From PALSA-968 sp964387075 (lineage in GTDB: Bacteria; Bacteroidota; Bacteroidia; B-17B0; Aurantibacillaceae), in assembly GCA_964387075.1 (NCBI GenBank), contig CAYLVB010000006.1, positions 248,001-312,000 on the forward strand: DNA of 64,000 bases. The letters run 5' to 3'. The translations under genes and the position numbers were made by a program. Positions 49,643 to 59,800 of the stretch are shown here, one piece after another; position 1 is the stretch's first letter; each line of letters starts with the position of its first letter. The notes under the pieces were generated by a model that made no database searches, was not told the DNA's origin, and saw only the letters and a list, made by a program, of their open reading frames with translations.

Positions 49643-52600
49643 ATCCGGATCCCCACCACCAGGATATCGTCTATCTGTTTCTCTTCCCCTCTCCAGTTCT
49701 CAAAAGCTTCATTCAATAATATTTGCTGGCGCCCCATGCTCTCTTCTGATATTTCTACCAGCATGGCCTTTAAACGTTTGGTACTGAACTTCTTTTTGTC
49801 GCCCCCCTTGAATTGATCTGCGTAACCATCAGAGGAAATATAGAAAAGGTCGCCTTTTTTCAGTTCTATGCTCGAATCGGAATATTTAAGGTTCATTAAA
49901 CCGTAATGCCCGCCGATCGGGTAGCCTTGCCCTTTGATCTCGGTAAGGTTCTTATCGCGTATGTGGTAGAATGGGCGCGCCGCGCCGGCAAATACCAGTT
50001 TGCTTTTCTTTTTATCGACACGACAAATGGCCATATCCATTCCATCACGTGACGAACTATCGCTGTCACTTTGTTTTAAGGACTCAATGATGCCGTTATT
50101 CAAACTTTGAAGGATCTGCGCAGGCTTCACTTCTTTCTTGTTCTTTACGATCTCGTTCAACAACGTAGAGGCGATGAGGCTCATGAACGCGCCCGGGATA
50201 CCGTGTCCGGTGCAATCAACCGCGGCAATGAAGAAGTAATCCTGCACTTCGGCAAACCAATAAAAATCACCACTCACAATATCCTTTGGTCTATAATAGA
50301 TAAATGATTCGGGAAAGTTCTTGAGAATGGCCGCTTGTGAAGGCAAGATAGCCTCCTGAATACGCTTCGCGTAATTGATACTGTCAGTAATGTCCTTATT
50401 CTTTTCCTCCAGCACCGACTTGATGCTCTCCACGATCTCCTTCTCTTCCTTTAGCTGCACGGTTTTTTCCTCAACGAGCCGTTTTAACAACTCACGGGCC
50501 CGTAAGAGCGAACGCGTTCTCCATTGAACCACAAGGATAATGAGGAGGATGAGCACAACCCCGGACAGGATCTGCACCCACAGCTTTTTATAGAATGGAA
50601 TGCTGATCTCGAATTTAAGTTCAACCGGTTGACTGTTCCACACATCATCATTGTTGCAGGCCATTAACTGGAAAACATACGTTCCTTCAGTGATCTTGGG
50701 AAACTCCTTCGTTCTATCGGAAGTATACCTCCACAATGAATCGAGCCCGAGGATACGAAACTTGTATCTTACTTTAGACGCATCCACCAAAGATATCCCT
50801 ATAAAATCTATAGTGGCCGAATATACTCCGTACGGAAGCACGATCTCTTCCCCGGGTGTATAGAACCTATCTGTGCTCTGGTTGTTCAAACGAATGCCAA
50901 TAATAGAGGTACGAGGCTCGTGCGTATTGGTGCGATTCACCTCGCAATCGTAATTCACAATGCCCGAACTGGTACCAAACCAAACATTTCCCTTTGCATC
51001 GCTATAACAAGCGTTCACATTATTTTCCGGGAAGATCAGGCCGTCTGACTTTGTAAATAGCTTAAAAGTCTTATCTCCAGAGCCTTTTTTACTCAGCCCA
51101 TTCTTATGCCCCACCCAAACCGTGTTATTCTTATCGACGATCACGAAATAACAAAAGTTCGATAAGAGGCCATCGTTCACTTTATAGTTCTTGAAATCGC
51201 CTCCATTATAACTGTAAACGCCATCTCCCTCTGTCGCTATCCAGATCAATCCCTCATTATCCTGTGTGGCGCAATTGATATTGTAGAACTTCATATCCGG
51301 GATGTTCTTCAGGTAAGTGAACTCGTCGTGTTTTAGATAGTACGGCACCGCCCCGTGAGAAGAGAACCATGTTCTTTTTTGTTTATCTACGAACAATTGC
51401 TGCACATTATTGTGCAACAAACCTTCTATAGTAGTGATCATGGTGATCTTTCCATCGCGAACGTTGTACATATAAGCACCATCGGTTGTGCCTATCATAA
51501 TAACACCATCTTTAGTCTTTGTAATTGAATTAATTGTTTTGGCGGCAAGCTTGTTCTTCTTTGAAAAATTCTCGAATTTATCATCGTCGGGGTCGAAGGT
51601 ATAGATCCCGTTATTACTGGTGCCGATCCAGATCAGGCCGGTGCTATCCTGGAACAGCGTATTCACTTCGTCGTCCACAAAACCATTACTGCTATTATAG
51701 CGGGCGTTCTCGTTGGAGTTTTGCAGGTTGAACTCGCTGATCCCTTTATCATGCCCAAGCCAGATCACACGGGTTGAATTATCAATGAGGATGGACTTGA
51801 TATTATCGAACTCAATCCCATGCTTTGAACTATAATAATTGAATTTGTTCATAGGCATCTCGATCAATCCGCCACCAAGCGTGCCAAACCACATGTTACC
51901 TTCAAAATCCTGGAAAATGGACTGTATGTATTCATTGCCCAATCCATTCTGCTTATTGATCTGTGTGATGAAATAAGACCCATTGGCATTCTTATCGCTG
52001 AAAGAGATCTTTCTCAAACCTTCACCATACATTGCCACCCAAAGATTTTGTGAATTATCGGAGAACAAAGCCGAAATACCCATGGTCTGCGAACCCAGCG
52101 CAGAGGAGATCTTCGATACTACCTGGTAACAACTACCGGTCTTCTGCACTTTGAAAACACCCTCTCCCTGCACAGCAGCCCAGAAAATGGTCTTTGCCGA
52201 ATCGGCGGGTATGATGTATTTGATGTTTTTATCCACCAAACCGCTAACCGGACAAACCTTCACCGGTTTTATTGGATCATCGGTCCTGAAAACAAAAAGC
52301 CCCCCATTCGTGGCGACCAGCAAATTGCCATCACCATCAAAAGTGAGCGCATTCACATCGTAATCGAGCCCCAGATTGATTGTGTCTACGCTAAATACAC
52401 TGTCAACTCTGAAAATTCCCTTTTGCTGGGCTACATACCATACATTGTGAGACCTGTCCTCCGCAAATTGAAGGATCTTCGTTTCTAGTTTCTCTGTACC
52501 CTTCAGCTTATAGAATTTCGCGCCGCTTCTATAAGAAATGCCATCCTGGAAATGACCTATCCAGGTAATGCCCCTCGAGTCGGTAAAATGTGTGTTGATG

Positions 52601-52854
52601 AAATTCTCCTGCAGGCTGTCGCGGGTGGTGTAATTGGTAAAACGCGTCCCGCCAAACTCACAAAAACCATCACCTGTCGAGAGGTACAGAAAACCCTTGG
52701 CTGTTTGTGAAACACAGTAAATATAAGATTGTGGTAAGCCGTCATCCTCTGTGTAGGTCTTGAAATTATAGGTTTGGGCAACAAGGGAAGGGAAACTGAG
52801 GACAGCCGCCGCCAGGATGAGTAAGTGCGTTATTTTCCGCCCGCTATTTCTCAA
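49639..52854 (-). CDS. Beta-propeller (Reg_prop/Y_Y_Y) membrane sensor with SpoIIE phosphatase domain
   Basis: 1071 residues: signal peptide, a two-propeller region of Reg_prop repeats (about 27-660, units such as GLIWIGTSNNGIYTFD), a Y_Y_Y domain (about 680-745), one membrane helix (LWVQILSGVVLILLIILVVQ), a coiled coil with DSINYAKRIQEAILPS, and a PP2C/SpoIIE Ser/Thr phosphatase (DIVSGDFYWF, AVDCTGHGIPGAFMS, DGMDMAICRVD, YISSDGYADQFKGG). It is a one-component sensor with phosphatase output. The start is TTG, 11 bp inside the end of the unknown-protein gene; the gene is the last of the five-gene operon. Confidence 0.88.
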   Translation of the reverse strand: MRNSGRKITHLLILAAAVLSFPSLVAQTYNFKTYTEDDGLPQSYIYCVSQTAKGFLYLSTGDGFCEFGGTRFTNYTTRDSLQENFINTHFTDSRGITWIGHFQDGISYRSGAKFYKLKGTEKLETKILQFAEDRSHNVWYVAQQKGIFRVDSVFSVDTINLGLDYDVNALTFDGDGNLLVATNGGLFVFRTDDPIKPVKVCPVSGLVDKNIKYIIPADSAKTIFWAAVQGEGVFKVQKTGSCYQVVSKISSALGSQTMGISALFSDNSQNLWVAMYGEGLRKISFSDKNANGSYFITQINKQNGLGNEYIQSIFQDFEGNMWFGTLGGGLIEMPMNKFNYYSSKHGIEFDNIKSILIDNSTRVIWLGHDKGISEFNLQNSNENARYNSSNGFVDDEVNTLFQDSTGLIWIGTSNNGIYTFDPDDDKFENFSKKNKLAAKTINSITKTKDGVIMIGTTDGAYMYNVRDGKITMITTIEGLLHNNVQQLFVDKQKRTWFSSHGAVPYYLKHDEFTYLKNIPDMKFYNINCATQDNEGLIWIATEGDGVYSYNGGDFKNYKVNDGLLSNFCYFVIVDKNNTVWVGHKNGLSKKGSGDKTFKLFTKSDGLIFPENNVNACYSDAKGNVWFGTSSGIVNYDCEVNRTNTHEPRTSIIGIRLNNQSTDRFYTPGEEIVLPYGVYSATIDFIGISLVDASKVRYKFRILGLDSLWRYTSDRTKEFPKITEGTYVFQLMACNNDDVWNSQPVELKFEISIPFYKKLWVQILSGVVLILLIILVVQWRTRSLLRARELLKRLVEEKTVQLKEEKEIVESIKSVLEEKNKDITDSINYAKRIQEAILPSQAAILKNFPESFIYYRPKDIVSGDFYWFAEVQDYFFIAAVDCTGHGIPGAFMSLIASTLLNEIVKNKKEVKPAQILQSLNNGIIESLKQSDSDSSSRDGMDMAICRVDKKKSKLVFAGAARPFYHIRDKNLTEIKGQGYPIGGHYGLMNLKYSDSSIELKKGDLFYISSDGYADQFKGGDKKKFSTKRLKAMLVEISEESMGRQQILLNEAFENWRGEEKQIDDILVVGIRI

Positions 52855-53806
52855 CCTTTACTCCTATCTTGAATTTGAACTTAGGTACGCCGCCTATCGG
52901 GGCCGTAAAGAAAGGCATCAACTCGCCATATTGGTTCGTGACATTCACCACCACGTTATTGTTCTTTGAATCCTTTTGCTTAATGAACTGGATATCGAGC
53001 GAAGTATTGATCTCCTCGTTCACAACCTTATGCTGCGTAGTGAGCCAGTTGCCATTACCCGACGATTTGGCAAGTTCTCCTTTTTTGGCAACGGAAACTA
53101 TTCTCAATATCCCGTCGTCGTCAAAATCAAATACCTGTATCTGCACAGCGGTCACACCGGTTCCAACGAATGGATATAAATGCGAGACGGATCCCTTGGT
53201 ATCGAAAAGACGAAGAGAGTACTCATACGCAAAGGCATTGGCTCCTTCTATCGGTTTATTAGTAGTAGGCTGAGAAGAAAGGAACAAACGGTAAAGATTT
53301 CCGTCGTCTCCATCCATTCCCTCGATCACCATTTTAAATACATACCCATTAAATTCGGGCTGCAACTCGCCTTCCACAGGGTTGAATGGACCAAAAGTGT
53401 ACCATTTATTATCGGTAGCCGTGTCTTTACTGAAAATCTTTGAGCTTAGTTCAATGCCGCTTTTATAATTCCCGGTAGGCGTATTCTTCTTGGCGTCTGG
53501 ATTTGAGATAGCGCCCTTTCCGCCATAGATACCAAAACGCGTTTTACTGTTGAACTCACCATGTATCTCGTCATTCTTTCCGCCGTTCTCCGGATCGAAC
53601 ACACGTATATAGACCGGATTCTTCTCTGTTTGCGGGATCACAAAGAAGAATACCTGCACAAAATCATCATCTCCCCAGTTGGGGTCGGAGCCCTTGCTGA
53701 AAGTGCAAAGGAACGGGATCTTCTCGTCGGTCGAAGGCACCTGCTGCGCGTAGAATTTAGCGCAGAGGCCACAAACCAGTAGGATCATTTTAAGCGGTCT
53801 CTTCAT
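52844..53806 (-). CDS. Exported protein of unknown function in the T9SS operon
   Basis: 320 residues. A signal peptide (MILLVCGLCAKFYAQ) and a soluble beta-rich body with acidic calcium-like segments (GSDPNWGDDDF, GMDGDDGNLYRLF, VFDFDDDGILR). I do not recognise a family. It lies between the OmpA/PD40 gene and the SpoIIE-sensor gene with 4- and 11-bp overlaps, so it must act with them. A role as a periplasmic or surface partner of the sensor is an inference. Confidence 0.7.
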   Translation of the reverse strand: MKRPLKMILLVCGLCAKFYAQQVPSTDEKIPFLCTFSKGSDPNWGDDDFVQVFFFVIPQTEKNPVYIRVFDPENGGKNDEIHGEFNSKTRFGIYGGKGAISNPDAKKNTPTGNYKSGIELSSKIFSKDTATDNKWYTFGPFNPVEGELQPEFNGYVFKMVIEGMDGDDGNLYRLFLSSQPTTNKPIEGANAFAYEYSLRLFDTKGSVSHLYPFVGTGVTAVQIQVFDFDDDGILRIVSVAKKGELAKSSGNGNWLTTQHKVVNEEINTSLDIQFIKQKDSKNNNVVVNVTNQYGELMPFFTAPIGGVPKFKFKIGVKVEK

Positions 53807-55962
53807 TTTACGTTCTTAACAATAATAAGTTCTACTCTCCGATTTGAAAGTAATACATTTTTTGCAGAGTTGTACGCCTGTGGCAAATTTTCCCCCAAAG
53901 AGATCACATCCAGCTTCCTCTCGGGTATACCTCTTTTTCGCAGGTATTTTTGTACCGAGGAGGCTCTTCGCTTCGATAATTTAAGATTGTAGTCACTGGT
54001 CCCAACCGTATCGCTGATGGCCAGGATGATCAATTCCAGTTTCCTGTCCTTTTTCAGGCGGTCGCAAACAGAGTCAAGTGTTTTATGGTATTTATTTTCG
54101 AAAACAGGTTTATTGAAGTCAAAGAAAACGTTTACGCTCCACAACACCCGCGCGGTGTCAATAGCAAGGATAACCTGCGGAACATGGCTTATCTCTCCCT
54201 TCATCGATCGTTCCTGGTTAGGCATAAGAACATCTTTGCTGTATGTGACCACAACTGCATCCCGAAACCCTTTCTTTTTCGCTTTTCGGTAATATGGAAT
54301 GGCCTCTGTAAGCTTTTCTACCTTACCGGAAGTGTAATGATACACATCTTTATGTTTCGTCTTGTTCACTGCACCCAGGTCAGAGAAGACTTTGGAATCA
54401 ACCGGAATATCCTCCTTGGAGCTTCCCAAATGCACGCGAAAGTTCACGTCGCCACCCTCTTTCGCGTGGAATGTTGAGTCTACATTGCGGGGCGGGGGCC
54501 ACACCACTTTGGTCTTTCCTACCAGGTGGTTCCTGATCCATGCCGCGTTCTTTACCAATACTATTTTTTGAGCGCAGAATTTTTCGATCCTACCGGTAGA
54601 ATCATTTCGTGCCATCACGCCCAGTTGCACCAGGTACTCTCCTTCTTTTTCATACTTGTGCGAAACGCCATTTCCCCTACCGAACTTTCCGTCGCCAAAG
54701 AACCAATAGCGGTCCCCTATCTTATATCCCGGGATGGAAGATCTTTCTGATGCAAATTGCGCCTCGGTACCAAATTCTACCGTATCCCTTGATTCAATAT
54801 AAAGCAGTTTCGCCTCTTCTACCGTAAAATCATAACTCAGCTCGTTGTAAAAGAGAGCGCCTGAGCCCTTATCTACAATATTAAGCTGCACCGAATAATT
54901 GCCCGGCCGCTCATAACAGTGTTTCACGCTAATGCCTCTCTCCTTTACGCCGTCGCCCAGGTCCCACTCGTACACCATGCCCAGGGTGTCTTCCGATTGT
55001 ATGGTTGATTCTTCAAAGAACGTGTAACAATAGCTCGGCTTCTTCTGATCGATACAGTTATCGAAACGCGGAAACCTGTTCTTAAAATAATAGATGTCGT
55101 CATTTCCTCCTCTATCAGACGAGAAATATCCCGAAGTGCCGGTAGAATCTATCCAAACCCCAAAATCATCCTTTGTACTATTGAGGGGCCAACCTTCCTT
55201 TTTTATCTCATTGGTGAATCCCTCATTCACTTCGCAGCTATAGATGTCCAGGTTACCACCCCGGTTACTTGAAAAATAAAGCGTACCGGCCGCACTCACA
55301 AAAGGAAAAAGCTCATTGGAAGGCCCATTGATCTTAGCACCAAGATTTTTAGGCGGCGACCAATTACCACCTTCGTATTTTGAGTAGTAAAGATCCATTC
55401 CGCCATATCCTCCCGCGATATCCGAAGAAAAAATAAGCATGTTCTCGTCCTTCATCAGTGCCGGGTGGCAATAGGAATTGGTGCCTGTGCAAAACGGAAG
55501 GGAGACCGGCACTTCCCAGTGACCATGCACTTTATGTGAAACAAAAATATCCAGCGGCTCAATGTGCTTAGTGATCCGCTTGAGATCATTACCCGTTATG
55601 TAAAGAATATCTCCTGACCTGTTAAAACACAAAGGGCCATCATTGAAACGCGTATTCACTTTTTCAGAAAAATAGTGCGGGTGTTTGAAATTGACCGAAT
55701 CGATCTCTTCCGCGTAAAAAACATCTTCAAGTTCCTTCAGGGTATCTTCATTGATATACACCAATCCATAGCGATGCACACGCCCTGAAGAGAAATACAG
55801 CTTCTTTTGAAGAACGAACGGGCTGAAATCTCCACGATTGGAGTTAATACCTAAACGGGTGACCTGGTAGGAGGCGGTATCCGTTTCGTTTTGTGCACGA
55901 CAAACAAAAAAGGTACCTGCCAGTAACAAAATAAGTATGAATAAGCTTCTTTTACGCTTCAT
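53803..55962 (-). CDS. PD40/PKD/OmpA-domain outer-membrane protein (SprE/PorE-like)
   Basis: 719 residues: signal peptide (to LAGTFFVCRAQ), PD40/WD40-like beta-propeller repeats about 60-300 (LYFSSGRVHRYGLVY, LIFSSDIAGGYGGMDLYYSK, GYFSSDRGGNDDIYYFK), two PKD-like domains (VYEWDLGDGV, RYWFFGDG), and a C-terminal OmpA peptidoglycan-binding domain (ILAISDTVGTSDYNLKLSKRRAS, SNRRVELIIV). Proteins of this type are periplasmic partners of T9SS and PorP/SprF. Upstream overlap with porP/sprF is near zero (3-bp gap). Confidence 0.85.
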   Translation of the reverse strand: MKRKRSLFILILLLAGTFFVCRAQNETDTASYQVTRLGINSNRGDFSPFVLQKKLYFSSGRVHRYGLVYINEDTLKELEDVFYAEEIDSVNFKHPHYFSEKVNTRFNDGPLCFNRSGDILYITGNDLKRITKHIEPLDIFVSHKVHGHWEVPVSLPFCTGTNSYCHPALMKDENMLIFSSDIAGGYGGMDLYYSKYEGGNWSPPKNLGAKINGPSNELFPFVSAAGTLYFSSNRGGNLDIYSCEVNEGFTNEIKKEGWPLNSTKDDFGVWIDSTGTSGYFSSDRGGNDDIYYFKNRFPRFDNCIDQKKPSYCYTFFEESTIQSEDTLGMVYEWDLGDGVKERGISVKHCYERPGNYSVQLNIVDKGSGALFYNELSYDFTVEEAKLLYIESRDTVEFGTEAQFASERSSIPGYKIGDRYWFFGDGKFGRGNGVSHKYEKEGEYLVQLGVMARNDSTGRIEKFCAQKIVLVKNAAWIRNHLVGKTKVVWPPPRNVDSTFHAKEGGDVNFRVHLGSSKEDIPVDSKVFSDLGAVNKTKHKDVYHYTSGKVEKLTEAIPYYRKAKKKGFRDAVVVTYSKDVLMPNQERSMKGEISHVPQVILAIDTARVLWSVNVFFDFNKPVFENKYHKTLDSVCDRLKKDRKLELIILAISDTVGTSDYNLKLSKRRASSVQKYLRKRGIPERKLDVISLGENLPQAYNSAKNVLLSNRRVELIIVKNVK

Positions 55963-55965
55963 ACA

Positions 55966-56853
55966 TCAGAAATACCGGGGGCTTTGCGGGTGAACATTAT
56001 AACGGAACTCATATTTCAACATGATCTCGTGCGTGCTACGCACAAAGGTCTTCAGTTTGCTGATGGTAAGATCGTAAGAATAACCCGCGCTGAACTGCTG
56101 GTTGACCTGGTAATTGACCATAAAGACCATGGCATCATGCGTGCGGTAAGAAACCCCCAATCCAAATGCCTTGAAATAAACATTGGTGTTGATATCGGTC
56201 TCAACCGGCGAATTATTAATGTATTTGAGAACAAGCGATGGTTTTACCTTCAATTCTTCTGACACGGAATACAAATACCCGGCCGCAAGAAGCCAGGGCT
56301 TGTAAATAATACCTTCCGCCTTTTTAAGCGAGAGCAGGTCGGGTGCCGAAAAACCGGCGAAGAACTTCTCGTGCCCGTAATAAATACCAAAACCGGTTTG
56401 CGGAACAGTTTGCTGACTGTATTGCCCGCTGAACACCTGGTCGCCTGAAGTAGTTGTGTGAATATCACTCCAGTTATTGCGCACCATACTAATGCCCGCC
56501 TGCAAACCAAAAGATAGACTGCTTTTCTTAAAGAACAAACGATACGCGTAAACCGCGTTGATCTTATTCTGCTTGGTGATGCCAAATTGATCGTTCACGA
56601 AGACCAGCCCCAAATTCACTTTCTTGTTCTTCAGCGGGCTGTGCATGCTGAAGGTGGTTGTACGAGGCGCACCGTCAAAACCCATCCATTGGTTCCGGTT
56701 TATAGCCGTAAGTGACAATACCTCACTGGTTCCGGCATAGGCAGGATTAATGAGCAAACCATTGAACATATACTGGCTGTACATGGCGCCGTGCTGTCCC
56801 CTGGCGCAAAACGCGGAGAAGAACACAAGTACTATACAGGTCAGTTTCCTCAT
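55966..56853 (-). CDS. PorP/SprF family type IX secretion membrane protein
   Basis: 295-residue outer-membrane beta protein: signal peptide, HGAMYSQYMFNGLLINPAYAG (the PorP/SprF hallmark), repeated strands and a terminal aromatic. PorP/SprF-type proteins anchor or help secrete cargo that has type B sorting domains. It is encoded directly after the type B cargo gene (4-bp overlap), the usual order in Bacteroidota. Confidence 0.93.
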   Translation of the reverse strand: MRKLTCIVLVFFSAFCARGQHGAMYSQYMFNGLLINPAYAGTSEVLSLTAINRNQWMGFDGAPRTTTFSMHSPLKNKKVNLGLVFVNDQFGITKQNKINAVYAYRLFFKKSSLSFGLQAGISMVRNNWSDIHTTTSGDQVFSGQYSQQTVPQTGFGIYYGHEKFFAGFSAPDLLSLKKAEGIIYKPWLLAAGYLYSVSEELKVKPSLVLKYINNSPVETDINTNVYFKAFGLGVSYRTHDAMVFMVNYQVNQQFSAGYSYDLTISKLKTFVRSTHEIMLKYEFRYNVHPQSPRYF

Positions 56854-59800
56854 TTTCTTTTTAAGACTAAAAATCCTTTATATACTTTCGTTTTTGCGAT
56901 CACAAGTGTATAATAGTACGTATCGTCGGTCAGATCTTCTCCTGCCAGGTTCTTCCCGGCCCAATTATTCTTGTAATCATCGTTCTCATAAACAAGATTG
57001 CCCCAGCGGTTAAACACCTCGAGTTTGGCACTTCCGGCTATATCTATGCCCGGTATCTCAAATACATCATTCACAAAATCCCCGTTCGGCGAAAAACCAT
57101 TCGGTACTACAAGGTCGTTCACGTGTATGATCACCTCATCGTAACTATCCGGGCAAATACCATTTGAGATCGTCCAGCCAAATACGTTATCACCAAAACC
57201 CAGCCCGCTGACATTTGTGTTTGGAGAAATGACACTGGTAAAAGTTCCGGAACCCGAAACAAGCGACCAGGTTCCGTTTCCAATAGTTGGTGTATTCGCA
57301 CTTAAAGTAATTGTAGAACTGCTTACGCTGGCATCAAAGCCGGCATTGGCGTAGGTCGGCAATGGAGAAACCAATACCCTCACGGTATCGGTGGAGGCCG
57401 GGCACACGCTATTGGACACTGTCCATACAAAAAGATTAAAGCCAACCGATAATCCGCTTACTCCCGAAGAAGTTTGTGTTGGATTTGCTATGACCGCGCT
57501 TCCTCCAACTTTCGTCCATATTCCATTGCCCACTGCAGGCACCACTGCGGCTAAATTGGTAGCAGCAGCATTGATACACACATTTTGATCAGGCCCGGCG
57601 TTCGCTGTAGAGGGGGGCGGGCTCACTGTTATTATCACTGTATCTGCTGAGGCGGGACACACTCCATTCGTAACGGTCCACGCGAAGATATTTTGCCCCG
57701 TAACAAGATTATTGACATTCGTAGAAGGCGAGGATGGCGAACCAACCGTTGCGGGGCCGGTCACAACACTCCAGGATCCGGCACCTATGGATGGTCCGCT
57801 GGCCGAAAGCGTAGCCATAGCCGAGCATATCAATTGATCGCTGCCGGCAATGGCGGATGAAGGCGTTTGGTAAAAAAAGATTGAAACCGTATCACTATTT
57901 GAAGGGCAGGTTCCATTAGAAACGGTCCATTGGAAAATATTCATGCCAATGCTTAACCCGTTTACTATGCTGGTAGCTGAGGATGGGAAACTCACCAAGG
58001 CACCACCCTGCACAACTGTCCAGGAACCGGACCCGGTTGAAGGTATCACAGCGCCAAGGTTCGTTGTGGTGCTGCACACGCTTTGACCCGGCCCCGCGTT
58101 AGCTGTTGATGGCATCGCGTCCACAGTGATCTTCACAGTATCTGTTGTTGAAGGACACGTGCCATTACTGATCGTCCATATAAAAAGATTTTGCCCCGTC
58201 ACTAATCCATTCACTACTGAGTTGTTCTGCGAGGAGTTGGCTACTGTTGCGCTTCCCGCGGTGGTCCAATTGCCCGTCCCAATAACCGGAACAGTGGCAT
58301 TAAGTGTGCTTGTTGAAGCACAAAGGATTTGATCGATGCCTGCATTGGCCGCAGAAGGATCTGCATCAACGGTAATGACCACGGTATCGCGTGAAGGAGG
58401 ACAGGTTCCATTGCTCACCACCCACTCAAAACCGTTGGCACCTAAAGATAAACCGGTGGCAGAAGAATTATTTTGTGAAGGCACTAATACTGTTGCGCCC
58501 CCCGAAAGTACATTCCAGTTACCTGTTCCAATGGGGGGCTGCACGGCGTTGAGGGTAACGGATGCGGAACAGATCGATTGTGGGTTTCCCGCGTTGGATG
58601 TGGATGGAGAAGCATCCACCGTAATTTGTACCGTATCACGGCTGGCAGGACAGGTTCCATTGGTTGTTACCCATTCAAATGTATTTATTCCTGTGCTCAG
58701 GCCGCTAACGCTTGTTGTATTGGCCGTGGAAGTAGCAACTGTTGCTCCGCCCAGAAGTGTATTCCAGGAACCTACACCGGTAGCGGGCGCTGTGGCAACA
58801 AGTGTGGCTGTTGAACTACAAATAGTTTGATCGGTTCCGGCAAAAGCAGCGCTTGGATTTGTATCAACCGTTATCGCAACGGTACTTGTTGAAATAGGGC
58901 AAACCCCATTACCCACACTCCACATAAAAACATGCATGCCCGGGTTCAGGTTATACACCAACGAATTGTTTTGCGCAGGATTTGAAATTGTCGATCCTCC
59001 ACTCACCACGCTCCATGTGCCGGTACCCACGGTTGGAATCGCAGCATTGAGATTCGCAGAATCATTACAAAGTGTTTGTGGATTACCTGCGAAGGAGGCG
59101 CTTGGTGAAGCGTCTACAGATATCGCTACAGAATCAGAGGAAGAAGGGCACACTCCATTGCTTGTTGTCCAGACAAATACGTTGTTCCCAACACTTAAAT
59201 TATTTACAGCAGAACCGGGTGAATTGACCGCAACAACTGTTGATCCTCCGCTATACACGGTCCAGGTACCACTTCCAACTGAAGGCGTGTTCCCGGTGAG
59301 CGTGTAACTTGAAGAACAAATTGTTTGATCGTTTCCTGCCGCGGCGGGTGTAGGATTTGTATCTACCTGTATGTTAACTGTATCACGTGAAGCCGGACAA
59401 GTACCGTTCATTATTACCCATTCAAATGTATTTGACCCTGTTGCGAGACCTGTTACCGCTGAGTTATTCTGTGTGGGATTTGAAACAGTAGCTCCACCTG
59501 ATAATACATTCCATGAACCCGACCCGACCGATGGAATATTTCCATTCAAAGTATCCGTCGAAGCACAGATCACCTGGTCACTTCCTGCCAGGGCCGAAGT
59601 TGGTGGCGCATCACGCGTAATGGTAACCGTATCCGAGCGACTCGCGCAAGGACCATTGCTGATCGTCCAAACAAATGTATTGGCGCCAATGGTTAAACCG
59701 GTAACGCCGGAATTTGGAGAAGAAACCGCAGTAACACTTGCGCTGCCGGCTATCACGCTCCAGGTACCTGCCCCATTGGTTGGGGTATTGGCGTTCAAAG

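Noticed and set aside
54085..54477. 130-codon ORF opposite the OmpA/PD40 gene
   Set aside because: Antisense shadow of a well-supported coding gene, without any domain or signal.
58336..58830. 164-codon ORF opposite the Ig-repeat region
   Set aside because: It is the antisense image of the repeat-encoding strand; its periodicity comes from the repeats.
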